A DNA stretch of 64,000 bases from DYJE01 sp964637565 (GTDB lineage Bacteria; Desulfobacterota; Desulfobacteria; Desulfobacterales; Desulfolunaceae), in NCBI GenBank assembly GCA_964637565.1, contig CAZWTY010000011.1, positions 1 to 64,000 on the forward strand, in the 5' to 3' direction. Every line of letters begins with the position of its first letter. Position 1 is the stretch's first letter. Made by a program: the position numbers and the translations under genes. Shown piece by piece: positions 1 to 8,670 of this stretch. The notes under the pieces are model-generated. The model had not been told where the DNA came from and did not search any database. It saw nothing but the letters and a program-made list of their open reading frames with translations.

Positions 1-194
1 TTCGATGTTCATAAAAATGCGGCAATCGGAATTTTATTCTGACAACCACTATAACTTTGCCCAACAACTCCCAACCCTGCCATTCCGGGTCGGCCTCTAT
101 GACCGGACACCACACAGATCTGAGATGCCCTGCAAAACATGACTTTCCGAAGAAACCAGGGCCGCCCGGAATGACAGATGCGGGAAGGATCGGT

Positions 195-235
195 ATAAAA
201 AAACCCGGCTCTTTCGAGGCCGGGTTTTTTGGTAA
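195..235 (-). terminator. Intrinsic terminator, bidirectional in form
   Basis: An inverted repeat AACCCGGC / GCCGGGTT with a short loop is flanked by an A-run on the left and a T-run on the right, so it can stop transcription on either strand. It lies just beyond the stop codon of the minus-strand ATPase gene and probably ends the EF-G/ATPase transcript. Confidence 0.8.
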
Positions 236-257
236 GGACAAATTTTTCAGGAAAACA

Positions 258-947
258 TCAGGCGTAAAGCAGCATGGTCTCCGTGTCGATGAACACGGGT
301 TGTCCGCCTTCGGGTTTTCCTTTGAGAAGTTCGAGCTTGACGTTCTTGTTGTCCGGAACCATCTGGAAAAGAACGGTGAACAGATCGCTGATACCGGAAA
401 GCTGAACCGGGTAACCATCCTGGTCCGGGGGTTCGTGACGGTGGGTGTTCACGGTGAACCAGACGTTCATCCCCATTTTTTCCGCGAGAATCTTGAGATC
501 CTTCAGCATGCATCGGTCGCAGGTGTCGAAGGGAAACCCGTCGATGATCAGAGTCTGGGGCTTGAAGATGTCCTGTTCGATGAGGTCTCCCAGGCGTTCT
601 TCCAGACGGGGAATGGAAAAGCCGTCGATCTTGAGAGTCATGATCAGCCGGTTGGGGAGAATGGCGTCCCAGGCCGGGTTGATCAGGCTGATGTTGTTCT
701 TGGGGGCCATGAGGTTGAATACCTCACGGTACCAGAGGTTGATTTTCGTCACCGGTTCGTCCAGGCTGATATGGAGAACTTTTTCTCCCCGGGCCATGGC
801 ATGGAGGCCCATCTGGACCACGAAAGAGGTTTTACCGATTCCGGCGCGGGCGCAGATTCCGCCCATCTGACCTGGTTCAATCAATCGTTCGGAAGCGAAT
901 CCGAGACGTTTCAGGGGATTGTCGAGTGCTATCGTATTTTCATTCAT
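258..947 (-). CDS. RecA/KaiC-like P-loop ATPase, function unknown
   Basis: This 229-residue cytoplasmic protein has a Walker A motif ARAGIGKTS at residues 33-41 and a hydrophobic Walker B strand ending in TLIIDGF near residue 132, in the order seen in the RecA/DnaB/KaiC core. No replication, recombination or clock domain follows the core. An in-frame extension reaches 1142, but ATG 947 is chosen because AAGGAA stands just upstream and because the longer form would run deep into the EF-G gene. It starts 20 bases after the EF-G gene ends on the same strand, so the two are probably co-transcribed. A link to translation is only suggested by that position. A single-domain KaiC-like or RadA-like ATPase is the closest description; the substrate cannot be told. 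Confidence 0.75.
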   Translation of the reverse strand: MNENTIALDNPLKRLGFASERLIEPGQMGGICARAGIGKTSFVVQMGLHAMARGEKVLHISLDEPVTKINLWYREVFNLMAPKNNISLINPAWDAILPNRLIMTLKIDGFSIPRLEERLGDLIEQDIFKPQTLIIDGFPFDTCDRCMLKDLKILAEKMGMNVWFTVNTHRHEPPDQDGYPVQLSGISDLFTVLFQMVPDNKNVKLELLKGKPEGGQPVFIDTETMLLYA

Positions 948-967
948 GATGGTTGATTCCTTCTCGG

Positions 968-3049
968 TTATTTCTTTTTTTCGTCCTGGGCTGCTTTCAC
1001 AAGGGCCTCGGCCACCATCTGGGGAACCTGTTTGTACATGCAGAATTCCATGGTGAACTGGGCTTTCCCCTGGGTGTTGGAGCGCAGGATGGTGGAGAAG
1101 CCGAACATTTCGGAAAGAGGTACATGGGCTTCGATCCGGCACATCACGCCTTCGTCCTGGGAACCCAGGATCATGCCACGGCGCTGGTTGATGAGGCCCA
1201 TGCAGTTGCCCTGGAATTCGGTGGGGCTTTCGATTTCCACCTTCATGATCGGTTCATGGATCACGGGTTTGGCCTTGTGGTACGCTTCGATAAAAGCACC
1301 GCGCGCCGCCGCCTGGAACGCCATGTCCGAACTGTCCACCGCATGGAAAGCGCCGTCGGTCAAAGTGACCTTGATGCCGGTGACCGGGTATTCCATTTTG
1401 GGGCCTTTGGCCATGCAGAGGGTAAACCCTTTTTCACAGGCCGGGATATAGTTGGTGGGGATACGGCCGCCCGTGACCTTGTTCTCGAAGATAAAATGGT
1501 CGTCTTCGATGGGCTCGATGAACCCCATGACCTTGGCGTACTGGCCGGAGCCGCCGGTTTGTTTTTTATGAACGTAATCGTATTCGGCCCTCTGGGTGAT
1601 GGTTTCCCTGTAAGCCACCCGGGGTTTGCCTGTTTCGACCTCGGCTTTGTATTCACGCAACATGCGCTCCACGTAGACTTCGAGGTGGAGTTCGCCCATG
1701 CCTTCGATGATGGTTTCGTTGGTCTCGGGGTCCACGTGGGTCTTGAATGTGGGGTCTTCCTTGGTGAAACGGGCCAGGGCCTTGGACATGTTGATCTGGG
1801 CTTTGTTGTCCTTGGGTTTCACGGCAAGGGAGATAACCGGCGCCGGAACGAACATGGAGAGCATGGACAGGTTCAGGGAAGGATCGGTGAAGGTGTCGCC
1901 GGATGCGCACTCGATGCCGAACAGGGCGCCGATGTAACCGGCGGGGATCATCTCGATGTCTTCCATTTCCGCGGCGTGCATCCTGACCACGCGGCCGATT
2001 TTCACTTTACGGCCGTTTCTGGAGTTCACCACCGTATCGCCTTTTTTGATGGCTCCCTGGTAGACCCGGATATAGGTGAGCTGACCGTAGTTCCCGTCTT
2101 CGAGCTTGAAGGCCAGGGCCACGGTTTTTTCGCTGGAGTCGCTCTTCAGGACCACGGGCGTTTCGTTGTTGTCCATGTCCAGGGCGTCGTTGGGAATGTC
2201 GTAGGGCGCCGGGAGGTAATGGGCCACCGCATCAAGAAGGGGCTGAACCCCTTTGTTCTTGTAAGCCGATCCCATGAGCACCGGGGTGAGTTTGCGCTGG
2301 ATCGTTCCGATCCTTACCGCGTCGTAGATCATGGCCGGGGTGATCTCGGCTTCTTCGAGAATCGCTTCGGTGAGATCGTCGGAGAAAAGGGACGCGGCTT
2401 CGATGAGTTCTTCGCGTCTGGCCATGGCCTCGTCCATAAGATCCGCCGGAATGTCCTTTTCAAGGATGGTTTCCCCGTTTTTGCCTTCGAAGTAAAGGGC
2501 CTTCATGGTGATCAGGTCCACCATGCCCTCGAATTTGTCCTCGAGGCCGATGGGAATCTGGAGCGCCACGGCGTTGTGGGAGAGTTTTTCCCTGAGCTGG
2601 GTGATCACGCGGAAAGGGTTGGCGCCGCTTCTGTCACATTTGTTGACAAAGGCGATGCAGGGAACGTTGTACCTTTTCATCTGGTTGTCCACGGTGATGG
2701 ACTGGCTCTGGACGCCGCTTACGGAACAAAGAACGAGAATCGCGCCATCCAGGACCCGGAGGGACCTTTCGACCTCGATGGTGAAGTCCACGTGGCCCGG
2801 GGTGTCGATGATGTTTATCTCGTTGTCCTTCCATTCACAGAACGTGGCGGCCGAGGCGATGGTGATGCCCCGTTCCTTTTCCAGTTCCATGGAGTCCATC
2901 ACGGCGCCAACGCCGTCTTTCCCTTTCACGTCGTGAATGGCGTGGATCTTGTTGGTGTAGAAGAGAATCCGTTCGGTAAGGGTGGTTTTGCCCGAGTCGA
3001 TATGGGCGCTGATGCCGATGTTTCTGACGTTTGACAAATCGTTTTTCAT
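968..3049 (-). CDS. fusA: Translation elongation factor G, spdEFG1-type
   Basis: This 693-residue GTPase would drive ribosomal translocation and/or ribosome recycling. The G1 motif AHIDSGKT sits at residues 15-22, followed by the switch I region with RGIT, the G3 motif DTPGHVD, the G4 motif NKCD, an EF-Tu-like domain II, and domains III-V including a GMGELHLEV segment. Length is normal for EF-G. Serine in the P-loop, where typical bacterial EF-G has alanine, together with the start NIGISAHID, is characteristic of the spdEFG1 group related to mitochondrial EF-G1 and found in deltaproteobacteria, planctomycetes and spirochaetes. No rpsL, rpsG or tuf gene is adjacent, so this is not the usual str operon copy. 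Whether another EF-G exists lies outside the window. The start follows a long leader of about 180 bases. Confidence 0.95.
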   Translation of the reverse strand: MKNDLSNVRNIGISAHIDSGKTTLTERILFYTNKIHAIHDVKGKDGVGAVMDSMELEKERGITIASAATFCEWKDNEINIIDTPGHVDFTIEVERSLRVLDGAILVLCSVSGVQSQSITVDNQMKRYNVPCIAFVNKCDRSGANPFRVITQLREKLSHNAVALQIPIGLEDKFEGMVDLITMKALYFEGKNGETILEKDIPADLMDEAMARREELIEAASLFSDDLTEAILEEAEITPAMIYDAVRIGTIQRKLTPVLMGSAYKNKGVQPLLDAVAHYLPAPYDIPNDALDMDNNETPVVLKSDSSEKTVALAFKLEDGNYGQLTYIRVYQGAIKKGDTVVNSRNGRKVKIGRVVRMHAAEMEDIEMIPAGYIGALFGIECASGDTFTDPSLNLSMLSMFVPAPVISLAVKPKDNKAQINMSKALARFTKEDPTFKTHVDPETNETIIEGMGELHLEVYVERMLREYKAEVETGKPRVAYRETITQRAEYDYVHKKQTGGSGQYAKVMGFIEPIEDDHFIFENKVTGGRIPTNYIPACEKGFTLCMAKGPKMEYPVTGIKVTLTDGAFHAVDSSDMAFQAAARGAFIEAYHKAKPVIHEPIMKVEIESPTEFQGNCMGLINQRRGMILGSQDEGVMCRIEAHVPLSEMFGFSTILRSNTQGKAQFTMEFCMYKQVPQMVAEALVKAAQDEKKK

Positions 3050-3238
3050 GGAGTGTGTCCTTCACATAAGTACAAAATCTGACGCATGCACAAATGATAA
3101 AACGTGATGAAAGCCGTATCCCATAAAGGAGAATTCACCTTCATTAAAGATAACTTTTCAGATTTTCATGGAATTTCCGGGCTTTCATTACAGGGTGCGG
3201 AAAGTACATGGCGGTAAACTGAAATCAACAAGTCGGAT

Positions 3239-3267
3239 AAAATACAGATATGATGTGAGATTGTCAA
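3239..3267 (-). promoter_or_regulatory. Probable sigma-70 promoter of the EF-G gene
   Basis: On the minus strand a perfect TTGACA is followed after 17 bases by TATTTT. It faces the EF-G gene and leaves an untranslated leader of about 180 bases. The rest of the 328-base gap (3050-3377) contains no open frame that I can support. Confidence 0.55.
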
Positions 3268-3343
3268 TATATTCGTGCTAAAAAAATGTGAGCCTCGAAT
3301 TTCAGTGAGCCACCCGGATCTCCCGTTAACAAAAACTTAGTCA

Positions 3344-3368
3344 TCTTTTCGGCCGGTAAGCCGGAAAG
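3344..3368 (-). terminator. Weak terminator-like hairpin after lonB
   Basis: An inverted repeat CTTTCCGGC / GCCGAAAAG (one mismatch allowed) lies about 10 bases beyond the minus-strand stop codon of the protease gene. The T-run that follows is short and displaced, so termination is likely but not certain. Confidence 0.4.
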
Positions 3369-3377
3369 TTGAGATAA

Positions 3378-5627
3378 TTATTTGACCGATTTCATGAATT
3401 CCAGGTCCATGCGGCTCCGCTCGGCCATCTTTTCCTCGAATTCGTTTCTGTCGATGTTCATGAGAATCCGGTAGGCGTGGTACTTGGTTTTGATGAAGTA
3501 GATGTCAAAAGGCGCCTGCCTGTTTTCACTCCGGTAAATTCGGACACCGGGAATGTCGCCGTGCATTACCGGCTCGCAGTCCATGTTCACCAGAAGGGGT
3601 TCGATATCCTCCCGGTTCTGCCAGGGCACGCAGGCCCCGTTCATGGAAAGGTCCGGGTCCATGATCGAACGGACTTTTTCCGTCACACCGCCCACGGCCA
3701 GGATGATGTCCCCCGTCAGTGACCCGGTGATGCCGTAGGTTTGGTTTACCGGAACCTTGATGTAGTCGCTGATCAGGGCCACATCCATGGCGATGGAGGC
3801 GCTGTCGCCCTCCACGCCGCCGTGGGCCTGGATGTATTCGATGTGCATTTCGTAACCGATGTAGGGAGCCCCGATTTTCCGGAAGGTCTTTTTGATGGAA
3901 GCACGGACATTTTGGGCCGCCGCCTTGGCGATGTCTCCGGTTTTTCCCGATGCGGCCACGGTGTCCGCGCCGCCGGGGTTGATCTGGCAGTGGATGGGCA
4001 GGGGCTGGCCGAACATCTGGCCGCTGGCCTGTGAGCTGATCACGGCCAGGCCCACCACGTAACCGATGGCGTCGGTCATGGAACTGATGTAGTTTTTCAG
4101 TTCTTTTTTGTGGCGAATCGCTTCCCGGGACAGGGTGCCTTCCAGGCTGATATGTTCGGCCAGGGCTTTTTTTACGTGTTTTTCCGTGACCAGGTCGGCG
4201 TTTTCCAGAATGGCTTCGTGCTCTGCCGTCTTGATGATCCCGTTAATGGGTCTGAGGATGGCGGAGAGCTTGCCGTCTGACGCGCGGCAACGGAGTTCCT
4301 TGATGATTTCCGCCACGGCGCTGCGGGTGAATTCACGTTCTTTCAGGGTGTACCCTTCGGGCAGGTCCCGCCCGAAAATTTTTTCACTGCGGACCCTGAC
4401 CCCTTCGTATCCTTCGGTTTCGAGGATGTCGTTCCAGGTTTCCCTGAATTCTTTGCCAAGGTTCATGATTTCCTGTTTCACGTACATGGCGGTCTGCTTC
4501 AGGGTATCGGGTGTTTCATCCACGCTGGATTCCATCTGGATCACCTCGCCCTTGTCTTCGATCCGGCTCAGGAAAGCCCCGTCACCTTCGCTCTGGAGAA
4601 AGGAAAGGGTGTCGTGGTTGCAGCAGGCGATGATGATGTTGCTGGCCCGCAAAGGGTTTTCCGAACGGTCTGCGGCCCCGCTTCCCGTGCTTCTTCCTCC
4701 TTCGAGGATGTATTCCCTGTTCTGCATGATTTCCAGAAGACTGGACATGTAGCCTGAACGGACAAGGGTTTTGAGTTCGTCTATATAGATGATGGGAGCC
4801 TTGGCGTGGGCCCCGAGATAGGTTCTTTTGTGGATCGGCGTCTGGAGGTTGCCGGACTGGTAGGGGTCGTGCCTGAAACCGCCTTTCATGTTCCTGGCGT
4901 CGGGTTCGGAAACGCAGATCATCAGGTCCCGGTCTTTTCTCGGATCGTAGAGGACTTCAGGAATCATGTCCGACAGGTGTTTCACCTCGTTTTTCCGCCC
5001 GGCCTGGTTGTCCTGCTGGATTTTCTCCTGGACCCGGTGGTTGTTGGCCTGCATGAAAAGAAAAATTGAACCGATGCCGGCAAGCCCGGTGAGGATGAAC
5101 ATCAAAGGAAAGAAAAAACCCAGGATGATGCTTGACAGAGCGACGACAAACAGGATGTTCCGGGCAAGGACCACGGGCCTGATCTGGTCGTACAGGGAGA
5201 AGGGCTCCAGGCTGTAGCGTGCTTTTTCGATGTCCTCCGAGACTTTCTCGATCTGGCGCTCGAGGGTTTCCGGCGGCGCATAGGCAAACCGGACGTGGTT
5301 CTCGTCTTTTCCCGGAAAGGCGGCGATGGCTTCCCTGGGCCGGAGGTAATCCCCGATGGACATGTCGAGGACGTCCCGGAACATGGAGGCCAGAAGGGAT
5401 TTGCCGGTGCCGGGACGCCCGACCATGAGGATATGGCCTTTGTTCTGGGCGATTTTGCGGATGGCCTGTTTGGCGTCGTTCTGGAAAATCACCCGTTCGA
5501 TGGGGTCTTCCGGAAGAGTCAGTTCCGACGTGTCACGGAACGATGAGAGATGTTCGTCAAGAAATTCCGGGTATCTGAGAAGCTCGCGGACCGCCTCGTA
5601 ATCATTTTCAGTGTAGACCTTACTCAT
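3378..5627 (-). CDS. lonB: Membrane-anchored ATP-dependent LonB-type protease
   Basis: A 749-residue AAA+ serine protease of the archaeal LonB type, expected to degrade misfolded or regulatory proteins at the inner membrane. Walker A GRPGTGKS occupies residues 70-77. A pair of hydrophobic segments near residues 150-195 is inserted inside the ATPase domain, as in archaeal LonB, and replaces the long N-terminal substrate domain of LonA. The Lon catalytic domain is C-terminal: Ser609 in GDSAS and Lys651 in GGVTEK, 42 residues apart, close to the spacing of the classical Ser-Lys dyad. The start overlaps the stop region of the upstream gene by 8 bases, so the two are translationally coupled. Bacterial genes of this type are often simply called Lon or protease La. 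Confidence 0.9.
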   Translation of the reverse strand: MSKVYTENDYEAVRELLRYPEFLDEHLSSFRDTSELTLPEDPIERVIFQNDAKQAIRKIAQNKGHILMVGRPGTGKSLLASMFRDVLDMSIGDYLRPREAIAAFPGKDENHVRFAYAPPETLERQIEKVSEDIEKARYSLEPFSLYDQIRPVVLARNILFVVALSSIILGFFFPLMFILTGLAGIGSIFLFMQANNHRVQEKIQQDNQAGRKNEVKHLSDMIPEVLYDPRKDRDLMICVSEPDARNMKGGFRHDPYQSGNLQTPIHKRTYLGAHAKAPIIYIDELKTLVRSGYMSSLLEIMQNREYILEGGRSTGSGAADRSENPLRASNIIIACCNHDTLSFLQSEGDGAFLSRIEDKGEVIQMESSVDETPDTLKQTAMYVKQEIMNLGKEFRETWNDILETEGYEGVRVRSEKIFGRDLPEGYTLKEREFTRSAVAEIIKELRCRASDGKLSAILRPINGIIKTAEHEAILENADLVTEKHVKKALAEHISLEGTLSREAIRHKKELKNYISSMTDAIGYVVGLAVISSQASGQMFGQPLPIHCQINPGGADTVAASGKTGDIAKAAAQNVRASIKKTFRKIGAPYIGYEMHIEYIQAHGGVEGDSASIAMDVALISDYIKVPVNQTYGITGSLTGDIILAVGGVTEKVRSIMDPDLSMNGACVPWQNREDIEPLLVNMDCEPVMHGDIPGVRIYRSENRQAPFDIYFIKTKYHAYRILMNIDRNEFEEKMAERSRMDLEFMKSVK

Positions 5628-6789
5628 CCTGACTTCCTTTGATGGTGTCCAGAAGGTAGAACGTGCCCGCGTCCGATGCCGGGGCCTTTTTCGAAATCTC
5701 GTTGTAGAGATTGGGAATCTGCTCTTTCAGCGGTTCGAGCGCGTTGAGATCGTGCATCACCGAAATATGGGTGTGCATCCTTTCTTCACCTGAACTGGAA
5801 TGGGGGATGTAGTTGAAAGAGATCACCCTCTGTTGGTTGTTCAATGTTTCTGCAATGGTGTTCCTGTCTTCCGGGGCCAGCCGGGACACATCGAAATTGT
5901 TCCGGAATATCTGGGGAAGATGGCTCTGGGAATAGGCGAATTCAAGCTGCCGGGTGAAAAAAAGCTTGAAGGGCCGGGCTTCTCCCCGGACGCAGAGCTG
6001 GAGCGCATCAGCCAGTTTCTCATTGGTCCTGAGGGACTGTTCGAAAAGCTGGAGCCAGGAAACAAGCCTGGCGTCCTCGACCATAAAGCCGGGAAGCCCG
6101 TCTTTCCCCGAAACGAAAAAACGGACCATGCCGTTCTGGAAAAACCGGATCAGCTGGAAGCGGTTGTCCGGGTTGAACGATTCAAAGGAGTATCCCCTCA
6201 ACTCGAACAGTCCACGGCTCAGGTAGGACCGTTTCATGGTGATTTTAACCGGAGTCAGCAGATGGGTTGCCATGTAGTTCAGTTTGTCCTGAACCGTTCC
6301 GGTGAGATCAAGTTTGTACCGGTTCCCCGCGATGTCCTCGCAGATTCCCGTGATGTCCTCGATCTGTGATTCATCTGCGTAGGACAGGTAGCGGAGAAGG
6401 TTGTCATAGGGTCTGAGGTGTCTGTAAATCTGCCTGAAATGGTTTTCAAGGGCCTTGTCTTCAAATCCGTAGGTTTTCATCTGAAGATGGGCCAGGTATT
6501 CGTGGCTGTTGTCTTCCCCGTTCTTTTTTCTGGAAAACGGCCTGCCAAGCCCGCCCATGAGTTTTTTGTACCAGGGTTTCCTGTAAGTGACATGGCATCC
6601 CACCAGCCGGTCCTGAATGACGACAGGCTCGGGATTCAGGAGATACCACCCCAGTTCGGAAAGGTGATACTCTTTCACAGGTCCGGAGATGTTTCTTTCT
6701 CCAAGGGCGTCGAGACTTGAGATGGTGGGATTGCTTTCCGAAATGATCCAGACCGGTGCGCCGCGCCTTTCGGGGTGTAATGTGTGCAT
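5620..6789 (-). CDS. Hypothetical protein coupled to LonB
   Basis: I do not recognise this 389-residue protein. It is predicted soluble, with no signal peptide, no transmembrane segment and no P-loop, and is rich in charged and aromatic residues with a basic patch near residues 70-90. An ATG at 6825 is possible, but 6789 is preferred because GAGGT lies six bases upstream. The end overlaps the LonB start by 8 bases, which implies coupled translation, so it may be an adaptor, substrate or regulator of the protease; that is inference from position only. A search for conserved co-occurrence with membrane LonB would be the most telling test. Confidence 0.75.
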   Translation of the reverse strand: MHTLHPERRGAPVWIISESNPTISSLDALGERNISGPVKEYHLSELGWYLLNPEPVVIQDRLVGCHVTYRKPWYKKLMGGLGRPFSRKKNGEDNSHEYLAHLQMKTYGFEDKALENHFRQIYRHLRPYDNLLRYLSYADESQIEDITGICEDIAGNRYKLDLTGTVQDKLNYMATHLLTPVKITMKRSYLSRGLFELRGYSFESFNPDNRFQLIRFFQNGMVRFFVSGKDGLPGFMVEDARLVSWLQLFEQSLRTNEKLADALQLCVRGEARPFKLFFTRQLEFAYSQSHLPQIFRNNFDVSRLAPEDRNTIAETLNNQQRVISFNYIPHSSSGEERMHTHISVMHDLNALEPLKEQIPNLYNEISKKAPASDAGTFYLLDTIKGSQDE

Positions 6790-6836
6790 GGACGACCTCA
6801 AACATAAAACGTGCATGAAAAACAAGAACGGACTTT

Positions 6837-6866
6837 TACATATTTATCAATGGGTTGCAATATCAA
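6837..6866 (-). promoter_or_regulatory. Possible promoter of the unknown gene-lonB operon
   Basis: On the minus strand TTGATA is followed after 18 bases by TATGTA, about 48 bases before the chosen start codon. The -35 box is good and the -10 box fair. The rest of the 419-base divergent gap (6790-7208) holds only the short direct repeat described separately. Confidence 0.35.
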
Positions 6867-7079
6867 ATCCGTTTCATCACTGATCTATATGATAAGCAAT
6901 ATAAATGCCATTGTGAACCCTTTTCTTTAGAGTCGGGAAAACAGACTCGGAGAGGTGAAAAAATGGGATGGACGTTTTGATCAAGATTTTCATTCCGGAT
7001 GTGTTCTCTATACAGGACAGTGATTCAGTCCAGTGGACAAGCCGGGGTTACGCTGTCGGGTTCGATTGCCAGAACGTTT

Positions 7080-7112
7080 CGATAGCGATCCCGATATCGA
7101 TAGCGATCCCGA
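7080..7112. repeat. 15-bp direct repeat in a divergent intergenic region
   Basis: CGATAGCGATCCCGA occurs twice (7080-7094 and 7098-7112) separated by three bases, giving an 18-base period. It lies about 100 bases upstream of the EHD-like GTPase gene. It could be a pair of regulator sites or a simple slippage repeat. Confidence 0.6.
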
Positions 7113-7208
7113 GCGAGACAGGAAGGGGCGATCATATCTGTTGACCTGAAAAACCTGTTCTGATAGCCATGGGTCAGGAACATTCAACCGACGACAAGGA
7201 AGAAACCC

Positions 7209-8636
7209 ATGTTTCGTGAAAACTACAAGACGTCTCTTCAGAAAGACTTTCTGGATATGGTGGAGCAGAAACTGACGCCCTGCGCCATGCGGTACAAATA
7301 CAGCGAAGTCCCGCTGGAATCCACCATCAAATGGCGGCCCGTGGTCTTGATCCTTGGGAATTATTCCTCGGGGAAATCCACCCTGATCAACGAGTATCTG
7401 GGAGGATTCATCCAGGAAACAGGGCAGGCCCCCACCGACGATTCCTTTACCGTGATCACCTATGACAACGTGGAAACCGATGATTACAAGGTCCGGGTGA
7501 CCGAGGAGCACGACGGGGCCTACCTTATGAACGATCCCGAGTTCCCCTTTGAAACGTTCAAGAAGTACGGAAGGCGTTTTTCCGCCCATTTCCGCCTGAA
7601 AAAGGTGAATTCCCCGTTTCTCAAGGAACTGGCCATCATCGACACACCGGGAATGCTGGACAGCGTCACGGAAAGGGACCGGGGGTACAACTACCAGCAG
7701 GTGATCGGGGACTTCGCCCGCATCGCCGACCTGATCCTCGTGCTGTTCGATCCCCACAAAGCGGGAACGGTCCAGGAAACCTACGTGGCCCTGAGGGAAA
7801 CCCTGCCGGCCAGCACCTTCGACGACCGGATTTTCTTTGTGCTGAACCGCATCGACGAATGCGAATCCATGACCGATCTGCTTCAGGTTTACGGAACCTT
7901 GTGCTGGAACCTGTCCCAGATGACCGGGAGAAAGGACATCCCCCGCATCCACCTGACCTACTCGTCCTGCGTTTCAAGGCAATCGGAAAAGACGGATTAC
8001 CTGAAATACCTCCAGAACCAGAGGGAACAGCTAAGACAGACCCTTCTCAGTGCTCCGGACCTTCGTCTGGACCACATGGCCGGTTTTGTGGAAACCCATT
8101 CGGAAAGCCTGGACCATTTTCTCGAAGCCCTGCTGAACTACAAGAAAAAAGCCCTGGGTTTCGACCTGCGCTTCGGGATCTCCACAGGGGTTCTCAGCCT
8201 GATCCTGAGTTTTTCCGCCATATTCTTTCTCAGTCTTTCGGGGGCCCTGGGCGGCATGCCCATCGAACTGCTTCTCCTCTTCGGCCTGGGCGGAGCGGTT
8301 CTCCTTTACGCGACCCTGGTGTCCGCGTTCAAGACCATGTTCAAAAACAGGTTTCACAAGCGTGTGATCGACGACTTCGACAACCTCACGCCCCTTGAGA
8401 ACCAGAGGCGGAAAGACACCTGGGCTTCGATTCGAAAGCTTGCCCTGTCTTACCTTGAAACGGAAAAATGGCGTTTCCCCCTGACCCGGGTGAAAAGGGA
8501 GCGTGATGTGATTCACCAGGTGGCCACGGCCGGTGTCAAGGAAATCCGTGAAGCCCTGGCCGAACTGAACACGATCCGGGACGATGAAAGTCTGGAGGAA
8601 GGGGATAACCCTGATAATCAGGGAAAAAGTGCTTAG
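7209..8636 (+). CDS. EHD/dynamin-like GTPase
   Basis: A 475-residue GTPase of the dynamin superfamily, closest in pattern to eukaryotic EHD proteins and their bacterial relatives. G1 is GNYSSGKST at residues 50-58, switch I carries TGQAPTDDSF, G3 is DTPG at 145-148 and G4 is NRID at 213-216. A hydrophobic region around residues 322-375 contains two likely membrane-spanning helices, so the protein is probably anchored in or remodels the inner membrane. The N-terminal 40 residues precede the G domain as an EHD-type helical region. It stands alone, divergent from the LonB operon and convergent with phaC. A role in membrane shaping or repair is inferred from the family; nothing in the sequence names the cargo or partner. 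Confidence 0.85.
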   Translation: MFRENYKTSLQKDFLDMVEQKLTPCAMRYKYSEVPLESTIKWRPVVLILGNYSSGKSTLINEYLGGFIQETGQAPTDDSFTVITYDNVETDDYKVRVTEEHDGAYLMNDPEFPFETFKKYGRRFSAHFRLKKVNSPFLKELAIIDTPGMLDSVTERDRGYNYQQVIGDFARIADLILVLFDPHKAGTVQETYVALRETLPASTFDDRIFFVLNRIDECESMTDLLQVYGTLCWNLSQMTGRKDIPRIHLTYSSCVSRQSEKTDYLKYLQNQREQLRQTLLSAPDLRLDHMAGFVETHSESLDHFLEALLNYKKKALGFDLRFGISTGVLSLILSFSAIFFLSLSGALGGMPIELLLLFGLGGAVLLYATLVSAFKTMFKNRFHKRVIDDFDNLTPLENQRRKDTWASIRKLALSYLETEKWRFPLTRVKRERDVIHQVATAGVKEIREALAELNTIRDDESLEEGDNPDNQGKSA

Positions 8637-8666
8637 GGGTCAGGCGAAGGCCCGCCCCCTTTTTTG
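8636..8666 (+). terminator. Intrinsic terminator between converging genes
   Basis: A G+C-rich imperfect hairpin (GGGG...GGCG paired with CGCC CCC) is followed directly by six Ts on the plus strand, immediately after the GTPase stop codon. Confidence 0.6.
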
Positions 8667-8670
8667 ACCG

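Noticed and set aside
57..956. A 299-codon plus-strand frame over the ATPase gene
   Set aside because: It includes the terminator and is antisense to a clear P-loop ATPase; no ribosome site or domain.
953..3034. A 693-codon plus-strand open frame opposite the EF-G gene
   Set aside because: It mirrors the EF-G gene exactly and has no recognisable domain; it is a shadow frame caused by codon bias.
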